Below are positions 37,254 to 45,520 of a stretch of 64,000 nucleotides of DNA, piece after piece. Positions within the stretch are counted from its first letter, which is position 1; each line of letters opens with the position of its first letter. The notes beneath the pieces are model-generated. The model was not told the origin of the DNA and searched no databases. It saw nothing but the letters and a program-made list of their open reading frames with translations. The translations under genes were made by a program, and so were the position numbers. This stretch comes from an uncultured Eubacteriales bacterium (lineage in GTDB: Bacteria > Bacillota > Clostridia > Oscillospirales > Oscillospiraceae), in assembly GCA_900545925.1 (NCBI GenBank), contig URAZ01000001.1, forward strand, positions 55,458-119,457. The letters are read 5' to 3'.

Positions 37254-38051
37254 TCAGGAAATGTCCGTCTGCACATCGGCATCCGGTGCTTTCAAAAATG
37301 TAACGGCCATATCGCCGCGTTCATCCTCTCCGATAGAAACAGAGCGGAGCCGGCACAGTTCCAGCACAGCGAGGAACGTCGCCACAATCTCCGACCGGCT
37401 GCGGCTGCCCTTAAACAGTGCCAGAAAGCGCATGACGCCGTGGGCGAGCAAACGGCTGATGACCTGTTTGGCCTTCTGCGTCACAGGGTACGGCTCTGCG
37501 CCGACGATTCCGGCAAAGTTGGACGCAGGCGGCGGCAGGCGGCGCTCCGTCCGGTCCTGCATAGCGGCAAGCGCTGCAGTCAGATCGGACTTGTCATGCC
37601 GGTAGCGGTAGGTTCTGTCCGGCTGGTACGGCTCCGGCCCCTTGGTGAACAGTCCAAGTCCCAACTCATTGCGCACAGCCAGCTGCTTTGCCGCCTTCTG
37701 GATCTGTTGATAGGCGTCCTGCCGCTGGCGTTTCTGGAGGGATTCGACGAGTTTGTCCATCTCGCTCTGCGCCTCCTCCTGTTCTGCCTTGGACAGGAGC
37801 ATGCGCGTTTTGATATACATGAGATAGGACGCCATGGCGATAAACTCGCTGGCGATCTCCATATCCATGCGCTTCATTTCGTCGAGATAGGCCAGATACT
37901 GCTCCAGAATGGCGGAGATCTGAATATCCTGTATTTCGATTTTATTCTTGCTCAGCAGCAGCAGAATCACGTCCAGCGGGCCGTCGAAATCCTCAAGCGT
38001 TTCGCCCTTCGCGTGCACAACGCTGCCGAGATGGTATCGCGGTTCATCCAT
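37254..38051 (-). CDS. scpA: Segregation and condensation protein A
   Basis: A 265-residue kleisin that links the SMC heads to ScpB. The family signature FDGPLDVILLLLSKNKIEIQDIQISAILEQYLAYL is at about 23-57, followed by IASEFIAMASYLMYIKTRMLL, a linker, and a C-terminal winged helix (KQVISRLLAHGVMRFLALFKGSRSRSEIVATFLAVLEL). ATG 38051 has GGAG 10 bp upstream. It is the first gene of the scpA-scpB-DUF2953-gerW-dacF-rluB cluster or continues from the M50 protease 26 bp upstream. Confidence 0.95.
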   Translation of the reverse strand: MDEPRYHLGSVVHAKGETLEDFDGPLDVILLLLSKNKIEIQDIQISAILEQYLAYLDEMKRMDMEIASEFIAMASYLMYIKTRMLLSKAEQEEAQSEMDKLVESLQKRQRQDAYQQIQKAAKQLAVRNELGLGLFTKGPEPYQPDRTYRYRHDKSDLTAALAAMQDRTERRLPPPASNFAGIVGAEPYPVTQKAKQVISRLLAHGVMRFLALFKGSRSRSEIVATFLAVLELCRLRSVSIGEDERGDMAVTFLKAPDADVQTDIS

Positions 38052-38077
38052 GCAGATTTAACTCCAAAAAGATAGGT

Positions 38078-38767
38078 TCAGCGCAGCGCAAGCAGCAGCT
38101 GCACCGGCCATGTGCCGATCGCTTCCAGCCCATTCAAAAGCCCGTCGCGTAGGAATTCCAGCGGCGTATCGAGTACACCGGTCAGGAGCAGGAGCATCAA
38201 AAGCGCCATGCCGTAGCGCTCATAGCGCATGAGCCAGAGGTAAGCTTTATCGGACAGGCAGGAAAAGAGCACCTTAGACCCGTCGAGCGGCGGGATAGGA
38301 AAAACGTTGAACACAGCCAGTCCCGCCGAAATGATCTCGACGTAATAGAAAAAAAGTGCAAAGACATAAACGGCTGTTGAGCCGGAGAAATAGTACCAAT
38401 AGGCAAAGACACCGTAGAGCAGCACAGCCAGATACGCCAGCAGAACGTTGGACAGCGGGCCTGCCGCAGCGGTGAGCGCCATGTCGCGCTTGGGATGCTT
38501 GAAATAACGCATATCGACCGGGACAGGCTTTGCCCAGCCGAAACGGAACAGCGCCATCATAAGCAAACCGCCGATATCGACATGCCGCAGTGGATTGAGT
38601 GTCAGCCGCCCTGCACGCTTTGCCGTCGGGTCGCCGAGCCAGTAGGCCACAAGCCCGTGGCACGTCTCATGAAATGTAATGCAGAGCAGCGACGCGGCGA
38701 CGAGCACTGCCGTCTGCCACACGCCGTCAAACTGAAGCTGCTTCAGCCATGCTACAAATCCGTCCAA
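38078..38767 (-). CDS. Site-2-protease-like M50 family membrane metallopeptidase
   Basis: A 229-residue inner-membrane zinc protease of the short, SpoIVFB/YwhC-like type. The zinc site HETCH (His33, Glu34, His37) lies in the second hydrophobic helix and the second ligand motif is NVFPIPPLDGSKV. Six hydrophobic segments are seen. Such proteases cut substrates inside or near the membrane; short members next to scpA-scpB are common in Clostridia and their substrates are not known. The start is TTG 38767, 7 bp after AGGAG. Confidence 0.9.
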   Translation of the reverse strand: MDGFVAWLKQLQFDGVWQTAVLVAASLLCITFHETCHGLVAYWLGDPTAKRAGRLTLNPLRHVDIGGLLMMALFRFGWAKPVPVDMRYFKHPKRDMALTAAAGPLSNVLLAYLAVLLYGVFAYWYYFSGSTAVYVFALFFYYVEIISAGLAVFNVFPIPPLDGSKVLFSCLSDKAYLWLMRYERYGMALLMLLLLTGVLDTPLEFLRDGLLNGLEAIGTWPVQLLLALR

Positions 38768-38797
38768 ATCAAAACTCCTGTCTGTCGATCATAGTTT

Positions 38798-41700
38798 TCA
38801 CGCCGCCGGTAACGCAATTTGCTTTGCAGCCGTGCACGGCGTGTTTTTCTCTGCATCCAGCTGGAACACGCGGACAAAGCCGGTTTGCGTTCCCCGCAGA
38901 ACGACAGAAATATGCATATCCAGACTCTGCACGGACACGGATTGGGCATCGACCATCCGCCCGTCCGTGTCATAAAGCGCGATCAGGTGCAGGCCGGTAC
39001 ATTCCGGGTCATAGCTGATGCGCACGCCCTCGTCCGAGACGGAAACGTCCGGCGCGGGACGGGAGACAGAGACAGAATACCGGTAGTCTCTGGTCATGTA
39101 TTGAAGGCGGACATAGGCGGTCTGTCCCTTCTTGAGTTCCATTCCCGCTACTGCAGGCGATCCGGACTGCAGTGCGCCACGACGCTCCCAGCGCGTGACG
39201 CTCCCATCAGATATATACACCGCAGCATAGGATTCTCCGGCAGCAGTGAACAGATAGACGCCGTCAGCCGGTGCTGTAAACCGGAAGCAGCGTTCGCTGT
39301 CGCCGGTTTTGTAGAGACAGGATGTTGTCTGCCCTAACTCCAACTCTGGTATCGTTGTAAACCCGATGGTATAGCTGCCCTCCGTCTGAATGCGGATGAG
39401 GGTACTTTCGCCCTTTTTCAGATAGAAATTGCGTGCCATCGGATCGTCCGACAAAACGCCGGATTGATAAGTGCGGCTCGTTTCATAGACTTCTGCCAAT
39501 GCGGTCGATTTGAGGGAAAGGACATATACGCCGTCCTCCGGCGCAAAGAATTCCCAGACTGTTTCCCCCGCACTGCCGGTCTTCTGCGTGTCAAGCGTGA
39601 GCAGCTGCGCGGCAGGAGCCGGGCATTCACACCAATCCGTGTAGATTGTCCCGTCATCCGCTTCACAGAACGCACGGAAGGAATACTTGGCAGACGCATC
39701 GCTCTCAAACGAAATGCAGAAGGATGTGATATATCCCTTGTTCAAATAAAGATTCGCCGAAACACGGTTTGCCTCCTCCTGTCCGTCTTTCCGGTATTCA
39801 ACACCGAACGGCAGGCTTCCTTCGGGGCCGCTGCACGCCAGAATGACCGCACAGCGGCCATCTCCGCGGAACGTCTGCATGACAGAGCACCACGGCTTGT
39901 CGGAAACGACGCTCAGGGTGCTGAGTTTCTTGGAATAAACGCCAAGTTCGTCAGTTGTCTCGGCATAGATGGTATATTGACCGACGGGAAGGTCAGCTTC
40001 CCAGCTGGTGACGGTATAAGGCGTGCTTTCCGTCGAATCGCCCCGTTTCATTTCAAGGGGTTCGCCGCACCAAAGATCCACGCGAAGACCATCCAAGTCA
40101 CGCAGCGCGTACATGCGCGGTGTAACCGTTATCGGCTGTTTGCTGGTCGTATAGTTGGAAATATAGAAGCTGAGTTTCTCACTGCCGGTCAATGCGTTCT
40201 GGCCATAGGCAATCGCCGAGCAGCTGCTGGTGTTGTCCGTGGTCGAGAGGAGATACATCTTATGGTAGCGCAGTGCCGTCTGTCCTGCGTTGAGCATCAC
40301 ACACGCAAGGCTCTGGTCTACAGGCCGCAGCACCACAAGGGTCTGTACAGACTCTGTGGTACTCTCGTACCGGACGGTTTCCGGCTGCTCATAGGCTTGA
40401 TATGCAAGCACCCAGCCCCTAGACGCACTGTATTTTTCATAGACGGACCACGTCAGTGTTGTTCCGGTTGGGTATAAGGAATCGACACCGGAGAAGGTCA
40501 GCGTGCCATAGCCGGCTTCATTTCCGTCAAACTCGGGAATGGATACAGACACAGACGCATTCGCGGTATACGGCGCTGCGGTGCCCACGGTAAAGGAAAT
40601 CGAACGCGTGTTGTTCAGAAGATAGGCTTCCGCTATGCCGCTGGCAGATACGCGGATTGTCGCTTCATAGCTGCCGGAGGGAAGGGAATCACAGGTTTCC
40701 GAAAGCGCGACATTGGCATACGCCTTGAATCTGCTGATGGAGCGCTGACTGGAACGCTCCCAGACGACCTCGCCATTTTGTGTGATCGTCGTGACAATCT
40801 GAAGCCTTACGCTGCTCAGATTCACCGCGCTGTTGTTCATTGCAATGCCGCTGATTCTGAACGCCTGATCTGCCGGGATCGTATAGATGCTCAGATTCAG
40901 ATTATCAAACGTCGAAGTTCGGACGCACAGATCCTGAACGGAAAAATCCGTCGTGGTATTTTTATTGCGGGTTCCGGCGGTGTCTTTTTCCAGATCCGTG
41001 CTGAAGGGCTCCAGAACCGTAAAGCTGTCGATCCGCCATGGGAACCACGAGGGATAGTCCAATTCCAAGCTGTCGTTGCCAAAACCGTTGAACATCCCGT
41101 CCATCATCATCACGCGCAGCCGGTTCGGCGCTTCGCGGCGCAGATTGCCGTCATATTTATCCGAATCCGAATCAGAGATAAAAACAGCAGGATATGCTTC
41201 CTTGCTATAGGGACTGGCAGCTGTATCGTGCAGATAGCCCCAGAGTGTAATGGCATGACCGCCTACGCGGAACGACGAGATATAATTGCCGATAGAAATA
41301 CCGACGGCACAGTCGCGCTCCAACGCGTCAAAGACCAGCCGCAGATTGTCGATATGGCCGGATATCTGATAGGTCTGATACAGGCTGTCCGCAGCATACT
41401 CGGAAAGATAGCTTCCGGTTTTGCCCGGCTCTCTCAGCTGCGCCCAACCGTCGATCCCCTGCGGCCGGTAATTGCCGTTAAAAAACCAGTCCAGCGCGTA
41501 TGTATATGCGCCTCCCGCGTCTGTAAACGCGGAAATAAACGACTCGAACAGGTCATCCTCCGTTTGAAATCCTGCTTTACTTCCCCAGCCGCTGAACCGG
41601 AGCATATTGGACGCAGCAGCTGCCCAGCAGAGGTTGGCATCCGACGCGATCTCACCTTCCGCAACCTCTGTGAACTCCTTTTCCGCGTCGATAAAGTCAA

Positions 41701-42169
41701 CGTTGGTAAGGTTGAAGTAGCGGTCCTCCAGCGCGCTGGCCGTCAGTTCGTTCTGCACCTGTTCCAGCGTTGATTCCGTAAGTCCTGTCAGGAAAATCTC
41801 ACGCGTCTCGTCAACGGAAAATGTGGTTTTATAAAATCCGCTGCACGCAGGCATTCCGCCGATGCTCATCACAGCGGTATCCGGCGCAGAGAAGCCGACG
41901 GGGGTCACGGTCATCAGAAGCCGCCCGTTGTAATAGATCGAATAGGAGTCGATCTGCGCAGCGTGGCCGAATTCCGCAAGCGCATTTGTATTCGGAACAC
42001 CGTTTCTCGTAATCGTATTTCCATCCGTGTCTTCGATGCAGGTCGTAAAGCCGGGTTCCGGGTCGATTCGCATTGGGGCCGCTGATTGCTCCTGTGCGGC
42101 AAAGACCTGTATGCAGAGCATAATCAGCAGCGCCGGCAGCAGCAGTCTGCGCAAAAAACGCCGTTCCAT
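38798..42169 (-). CDS. Large secreted IdeS/Mac-like cysteine protease with repeat domains
   Basis: A 1123-residue exported protein. The signal peptide is about residues 1-25 (LLLPALLIMLCIQVFA). Residues about 100-400 form a papain-like domain with Cys181 in DANLCWAAAASNML, His305 in VGGHAITLWGY and acidic residues in VFISDSDSDKYDG (about 333-337). This Cys-His-Asp layout is that of the IdeS/Mac (Mac-1) family, whose streptococcal members cleave immunoglobulins. Residues about 450-1120 are beta-rich repeats, including CARDB-like and bacterial pre-peptidase C-like segments (for example SAGETVWEFFAPEDGVYVLSLKS and GDSERCFRFTAPADGVYLFTA). No LPXTG or membrane anchor is visible, so it is probably released. 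ATG 42169 has GAGGAG 6 bp upstream. Confidence 0.82.
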   Translation of the reverse strand: MERRFLRRLLLPALLIMLCIQVFAAQEQSAAPMRIDPEPGFTTCIEDTDGNTITRNGVPNTNALAEFGHAAQIDSYSIYYNGRLLMTVTPVGFSAPDTAVMSIGGMPACSGFYKTTFSVDETREIFLTGLTESTLEQVQNELTASALEDRYFNLTNVDFIDAEKEFTEVAEGEIASDANLCWAAAASNMLRFSGWGSKAGFQTEDDLFESFISAFTDAGGAYTYALDWFFNGNYRPQGIDGWAQLREPGKTGSYLSEYAADSLYQTYQISGHIDNLRLVFDALERDCAVGISIGNYISSFRVGGHAITLWGYLHDTAASPYSKEAYPAVFISDSDSDKYDGNLRREAPNRLRVMMMDGMFNGFGNDSLELDYPSWFPWRIDSFTVLEPFSTDLEKDTAGTRNKNTTTDFSVQDLCVRTSTFDNLNLSIYTIPADQAFRISGIAMNNSAVNLSSVRLQIVTTITQNGEVVWERSSQRSISRFKAYANVALSETCDSLPSGSYEATIRVSASGIAEAYLLNNTRSISFTVGTAAPYTANASVSVSIPEFDGNEAGYGTLTFSGVDSLYPTGTTLTWSVYEKYSASRGWVLAYQAYEQPETVRYESTTESVQTLVVLRPVDQSLACVMLNAGQTALRYHKMYLLSTTDNTSSCSAIAYGQNALTGSEKLSFYISNYTTSKQPITVTPRMYALRDLDGLRVDLWCGEPLEMKRGDSTESTPYTVTSWEADLPVGQYTIYAETTDELGVYSKKLSTLSVVSDKPWCSVMQTFRGDGRCAVILACSGPEGSLPFGVEYRKDGQEEANRVSANLYLNKGYITSFCISFESDASAKYSFRAFCEADDGTIYTDWCECPAPAAQLLTLDTQKTGSAGETVWEFFAPEDGVYVLSLKSTALAEVYETSRTYQSGVLSDDPMARNFYLKKGESTLIRIQTEGSYTIGFTTIPELELGQTTSCLYKTGDSERCFRFTAPADGVYLFTAAGESYAAVYISDGSVTRWERRGALQSGSPAVAGMELKKGQTAYVRLQYMTRDYRYSVSVSRPAPDVSVSDEGVRISYDPECTGLHLIALYDTDGRMVDAQSVSVQSLDMHISVVLRGTQTGFVRVFQLDAEKNTPCTAAKQIALPAA

Positions 42170-42206
42170 AGGCAACTCCTCAATTTCTTTCCATCTAAAT
42201 AGTAGT

Positions 42207-42235
42207 ATTATATCACCGGAAGCCTGTAACCGCAA
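42207..42235 (-). promoter_or_regulatory. Promoter of the secreted protease gene
   Basis: On minus TTGCGG (42235-42230) and TATAAT (42212-42207) are 17 bp apart, with TG one base before the -10 (extended -10). Confidence 0.78.
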
Positions 42236-42294
42236 GAGCGGAAATCATGCCGCACAGCTGCACCGTTTCAGACAAAAACACTCCAGTGCACAGA

Positions 42295-42323
42295 TTGACT
42301 TTCCCCTGCTTGTCTGATATTCT
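42295..42323 (+). promoter_or_regulatory. Promoter of the TetR-family gene
   Basis: TTGACT at 42295-42300 and TATTCT at 42318-42323, spacer 17 bp. TCAGACA (42268) and TGTCTGA (42311) are inverted copies flanking the -35 and could be operator halves. Confidence 0.7.
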
Positions 42324-42360
42324 TATGGTGTATTCACGCTGCGGCGCAGGAGGTCAAGCT

Positions 42361-42930
42361 ATGTCCGCTTACACCAAGCAAGCCATTAAAAATTCGTTTC
42401 TAAAACTGCTCAATGATCGACCGCTCAATCAGGTCACGGTCAAGGCAATCGTAGAGGACTGCGGCATCAACCGCAACACGTTTTATTACCATTTTACCGA
42501 CATTCCCTCGCTTGCGACGGAGATCATTACCGAACGCGCTGACCAGATCATCCGGCAGTACGCCAATCCGGACTCGCCGGAGGCGTGTCTGAACGCTGCC
42601 GTGCAGTTCATGACGGAAAACCGGCGCGCAGTTATGCACATGTACCGTTCGATCAGCCATGACACTGTTGCATTTTACCTGATGCAGATCTGCCGTCACA
42701 CCGTTGAGGCCTACGCTTCGGCGGCCTATGGCAATCTGCCGCTCAACAAGGAGGACCGGGAAATCCTGACCCGCTTCTGGCAGTGTGAGTGTTATGGACA
42801 GATCGTCGAATGGCTGTCCAACGACATGAAATATGACATTCAGGCGCAGTTCAGCAGACTCTGCGCGCTGTACCGCGGTGGATTTGAGGCGATGGTGCAG
42901 CAATGCGTCAATACAGGCATTCCACACTGA
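42361..42930 (+). CDS. TetR/AcrR-family transcriptional regulator
   Basis: A 189-residue DNA-binding protein. The N-terminal helix-turn-helix is clear: TKQAIKNSFLKLLNDRPLNQVTVKAIVEDCGINRNTFYYHFTDIPSLA, about residues 5-52. The C-terminal domain (about 60-189) is helical and resembles the DhaS-like TetR_C group, with a long LTRFWQCECYGQIVEWL helix. The ligand is unknown. ATG 42361 follows AGGAGG by 7 bp. It is divergent from the secreted protease gene with 191 bp between the starts, so it may control that gene and itself. Confidence 0.9.
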   Translation: MSAYTKQAIKNSFLKLLNDRPLNQVTVKAIVEDCGINRNTFYYHFTDIPSLATEIITERADQIIRQYANPDSPEACLNAAVQFMTENRRAVMHMYRSISHDTVAFYLMQICRHTVEAYASAAYGNLPLNKEDREILTRFWQCECYGQIVEWLSNDMKYDIQAQFSRLCALYRGGFEAMVQQCVNTGIPH

Positions 42931-43004
42931 TTGCCCGTTTTCCTCTGCTCCCGCTTCTGCTATGATGTTAAAGAATATATCATGCTTTCACGGAGGTTCT
43001 TGAC

Positions 43005-43910
43005 ATGCGTTCCGGCTTTATTCTTTCCTGTGAATCTACCATTGATCTCCCCTATTCCTACTGTGAGCAGCGAGAGATTCCCGTTCTGTTTTATTCCTAT
43101 CAGGTTGACGGTGTCAGCTACGAGGACGACATGGGCCGGGACCCGGAAGCCCTTCCGCGTTTTTATGGCTTCCTGGATGCCGGAAAGCTGCCAAGCACAG
43201 CGCAGTTGAACGAATTTCAGTACGAAACGTTTTTTGACACGCTCCTGCAGCAGGGCGACGTACTGCATATTGCGTTCGGCTCCGGTATGACGGCATCCGT
43301 ACAAAATGCACTGCTCGCGGCAGAGGCGCTGCGGGAAAAATATCCGGAGCGGAAGCTGATTGTGATTGATTCGCTCTGCTCTTCGTCCGGTTACGGTCTG
43401 CTGGTTGACGGTGCAGCCGATCTGCGCGACGGAGGAAAGTCCATGGACGAGATTACAGACTGGGTGCTTGAAAAGCGCAAAAAAGTCCATCATCAGTTTT
43501 ATTCCACGGAATTGAAATTCTACCGCCGCAGCGGCCGCATGTCCGGTGCTGCAGCCGCTATCGGCACGGTTCTTGGCATCTGCCCCATCATGCGTCTGGA
43601 CGATAAGGGACGCATCATCGCTTATGACAAGGTTCGCGGCAAGAAAAATGCTGTTGCACGCACAGTCGAGACGATGAAGCGTCACGCTGAAAACGGGGAA
43701 AATTATTCCGGCAAGGCGTTTATCTGCCACTCCAACTGCCTTGCAGATGCCAAGGCGACAAAGGCCGCCGTTGAGGCCGCGTTCCCACATCTGAACGGCG
43801 AGGTTCGCATCTGTGATATCGGAACGATCGTCGCATCGCATTCTGGCCCCGGCACCGTCGCAGTGTTCTTCTTTGGCGACGACCGTGCACCGGAAGGTTC
43901 GCCCGTTTAA
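43005..43910 (+). CDS. DegV family fatty-acid-binding protein
   Basis: A 301-residue cytosolic protein. DegV proteins (FakB in Staphylococcus) bind one fatty acid and present it to the kinase FakA, feeding exogenous fatty acids into phospholipids. Visible signatures are the N-terminal ILSCESTIDLPYSYCEQREIPVLFYSY, LPSTAQLNEFQYETFFDTLL, IAFGSGMTASVQNA and VIDSLCSSSGYGLLV, with the KFYRRSGRMSGAAAAIGTVLGICPIM region near the lipid pocket. No fakA-like gene is in the window. Start with GGAGG 8 bp upstream; it lies 74 bp after the TetR gene and may share its transcript. Confidence 0.93.
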   Translation: MRSGFILSCESTIDLPYSYCEQREIPVLFYSYQVDGVSYEDDMGRDPEALPRFYGFLDAGKLPSTAQLNEFQYETFFDTLLQQGDVLHIAFGSGMTASVQNALLAAEALREKYPERKLIVIDSLCSSSGYGLLVDGAADLRDGGKSMDEITDWVLEKRKKVHHQFYSTELKFYRRSGRMSGAAAAIGTVLGICPIMRLDDKGRIIAYDKVRGKKNAVARTVETMKRHAENGENYSGKAFICHSNCLADAKATKAAVEAAFPHLNGEVRICDIGTIVASHSGPGTVAVFFFGDDRAPEGSPV

Positions 43911-43924
43911 CGTTCTCCAAAATG

Positions 43925-43966
43925 CTGCCCCGACTCTCCTCACAAGAAAGCCGGGGCAGTTTTTTC
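43925..43966. terminator. Terminator between degV-family gene and spoIVB
   Basis: CTGCCCCG (43925-43932) pairs with CGGGGCAG (43952-43959), followed by seven T on plus. The T run reaches the spoIVB stop codon. Confidence 0.8.
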
Positions 43967-44945
43967 ATCCCTCCGCTGCCTGTAACATTCTATCTATCAG
44001 AATACCGTAGCCCTGTGCGGGGCTGTTGACCAACACATGCGTGACCGCGCCGACCAGTTTGCCGTTTTGCAGGATTGGGCTGCCGGACATCCCCTGCACG
44101 ATGCCGCCTGTCTTGGCAAGTAAGGCTTCATCTGTCACAGCGATGAGCAGATTCCGACCGTTTTTCGCGTTTGTGTCCACACGGTCGATGCGAATGGTAA
44201 AGCGCTGTACCTGATCACCATCAACATTTGAAAGAATTTCAGCCGGACCAGTCACGACCGCTTCAGCTGGAGCCGTTTCGACTGTCTGCCCTTGACGCGG
44301 ATGGGTCATCGTGCCGAAGATCCCGCAGGCCGTATTTTTGTCCACCGTCCCCACTGTATCCGTCACGTCAAAAAGCCCATGCAACTCGCCCGGCGTTCCG
44401 CGCGTACCGGCACGGATCTCCGCCACGCTCGACCGGACCAGATAGCCGGACTGCATCATCAAAAGCTGCGTCCCGTCCAGACTGCTGACGCCGTGGCCGA
44501 GTGCGCCGTAGCTTCCGGTTTCAGGGTCATAATAGGTGACCGTCCCGATCCCCGCGATATGGTCGCGCACCAGAACGCCGAGCCGGTAGCCGGACGATGT
44601 TTTTTCCGGCGTCACGAGAAACTCCGCTTCCCTTCCTCCGCGCTCTACACGCACAACGACCGGCTCGCTTGTCTGAATGCTTCCAAGCAGTGCCTGCGCA
44701 CTGTCTGTTTTCTTCCCGCCCGCCATCATGATAATATCGCCCTTCCGGATTCCCGCTTGCTGCGCAGGCGTACCGCTCTCCACCTCTGTGACCATCAGCC
44801 CTTCCGCATAAAGCTTGATGCCGACTGTATATCCGCCCGGCACCAGCGTGCGGCCAGCCGCGGCAGTCTGGCAGCAAAGCGCGATCGCCAGAACGAACGC
44901 AGCCAGCGCAGCCGGTATTTTTTTATAAACAGTATTCCGCCTCAT
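43965..44945 (-). CDS. spoIVB: SpoIVB peptidase
   Basis: A 326-residue S55-family serine protease secreted by the forespore, which activates pro-sigma-K processing in the mother cell during sporulation. An N-terminal membrane or signal segment (about 9-30) precedes a PDZ domain (YAEGLMVTEVESGTPAQQAGIRKGDIIMMAGGKK). The catalytic domain has the His of YGALGHGVSS and the Ser of QGMSGSPILQNGKLVGAVTHVLV, and ends PAQGYGILID. Together with gerW this shows the organism can form endospores. The length is a little shorter than in Bacillus (about 425). The usual partner spo0A is not in the window. Confidence 0.94.
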   Translation of the reverse strand: MRRNTVYKKIPAALAAFVLAIALCCQTAAAGRTLVPGGYTVGIKLYAEGLMVTEVESGTPAQQAGIRKGDIIMMAGGKKTDSAQALLGSIQTSEPVVVRVERGGREAEFLVTPEKTSSGYRLGVLVRDHIAGIGTVTYYDPETGSYGALGHGVSSLDGTQLLMMQSGYLVRSSVAEIRAGTRGTPGELHGLFDVTDTVGTVDKNTACGIFGTMTHPRQGQTVETAPAEAVVTGPAEILSNVDGDQVQRFTIRIDRVDTNAKNGRNLLIAVTDEALLAKTGGIVQGMSGSPILQNGKLVGAVTHVLVNSPAQGYGILIDRMLQAAEG

Positions 44946-45179
44946 GATCTCATCCTCTCCGCAAAAGTCTCAGCGCCGTTATCTTGACCCACTGAGCCGG
45001 AAAGAAACCGCGCGCGGCACATGTAAAAGAAAGTCTGTTTTCCTTGTCATGAATTAGAAATTCTCCGATTTCCGTGAAAGCAGACGTGTTTATCAGAAAA
45101 AATATCCCGCTTTTCCGCAGAAAACCTGAGTTTCCGTTTCTGCCTCAATTTAATTTCTGCAAAAAAAGAAAAAATAGTC
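44946..45179. other. Noncoding stretch upstream of spoIVB and tRNA-Gln
   Basis: An AT-rich spacer between divergent spoIVB and tRNA-Gln. No gene was seen. A sigma-G-type promoter for spoIVB would be expected here, but none was assigned with confidence. Confidence 0.5.
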
Positions 45180-45207
45180 TTGACTTTTCAGAATAAATCG
45201 TTATAAT
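45180..45207 (+). promoter_or_regulatory. tRNA-Gln promoter
   Basis: TTGACT at 45180-45185 and TATAAT at 45202-45207, spacer 16 bp. Confidence 0.82.
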
Positions 45208-45236
45208 AATCATGCGCTTCAGAGAGAAGCCCAGTT

Positions 45237-45310
45237 AGGGGATTTGTGTAACGGTAGCACACCGGACTCTGACTCCGTTTGCGGGGGTTCGAATCCCTCA
45301 TCCCCTGCCA
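45237..45310 (+). tRNA. tRNA-Gln(CTG)
   Basis: A 74-nt gene with encoded CCA. Acceptor arms AGGGGAT and ATCCCCT pair fully. The anticodon loop CTCTGAC between CCGGA and TCCGT gives anticodon CTG for CAG codons. The T arm GGGGGTTCGAATCCCTC is standard. Confidence 0.95.
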
Positions 45311-45316
45311 GAAAGA

Positions 45317-45352
45317 AAACCTGTAATCTTTAAGGATTACAGGTTTTTCTTT
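45317..45352 (+). terminator. tRNA-Gln terminator
   Basis: AAACCTGTAATC (45317-45328) pairs with GATTACAGGTTT (45335-45346) around TTTAAG, followed by a T run. Confidence 0.88.
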
Positions 45353-45475
45353 GCGTATTCTCGGTTTTCGCCTGAAAGCAGGCTTTCAGATTCTCCTACT
45401 GGTTTTTCAGTTTTGAAAACGGTTTTTGCTTCAAAATCGGCACGAAATATCAAACGAAATCCTTTCAGCAAAACG

Positions 45476-45510
45476 CCCGGCAGACGGCTTGCGCGTCTGC
45501 TGGGTTTTTC
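45476..45510 (-). terminator. Terminator at the end of the maltodextrin operon
   Basis: CCCGGCAGACG (45476-45486) and CGTCTGCTGGG (45494-45504) pair with one G-U. It lies 17 bp after the stop of the last gene. The T run is better on plus, so it may work in both directions. Confidence 0.65.
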
Positions 45511-45520
45511 TTATTCGGAT

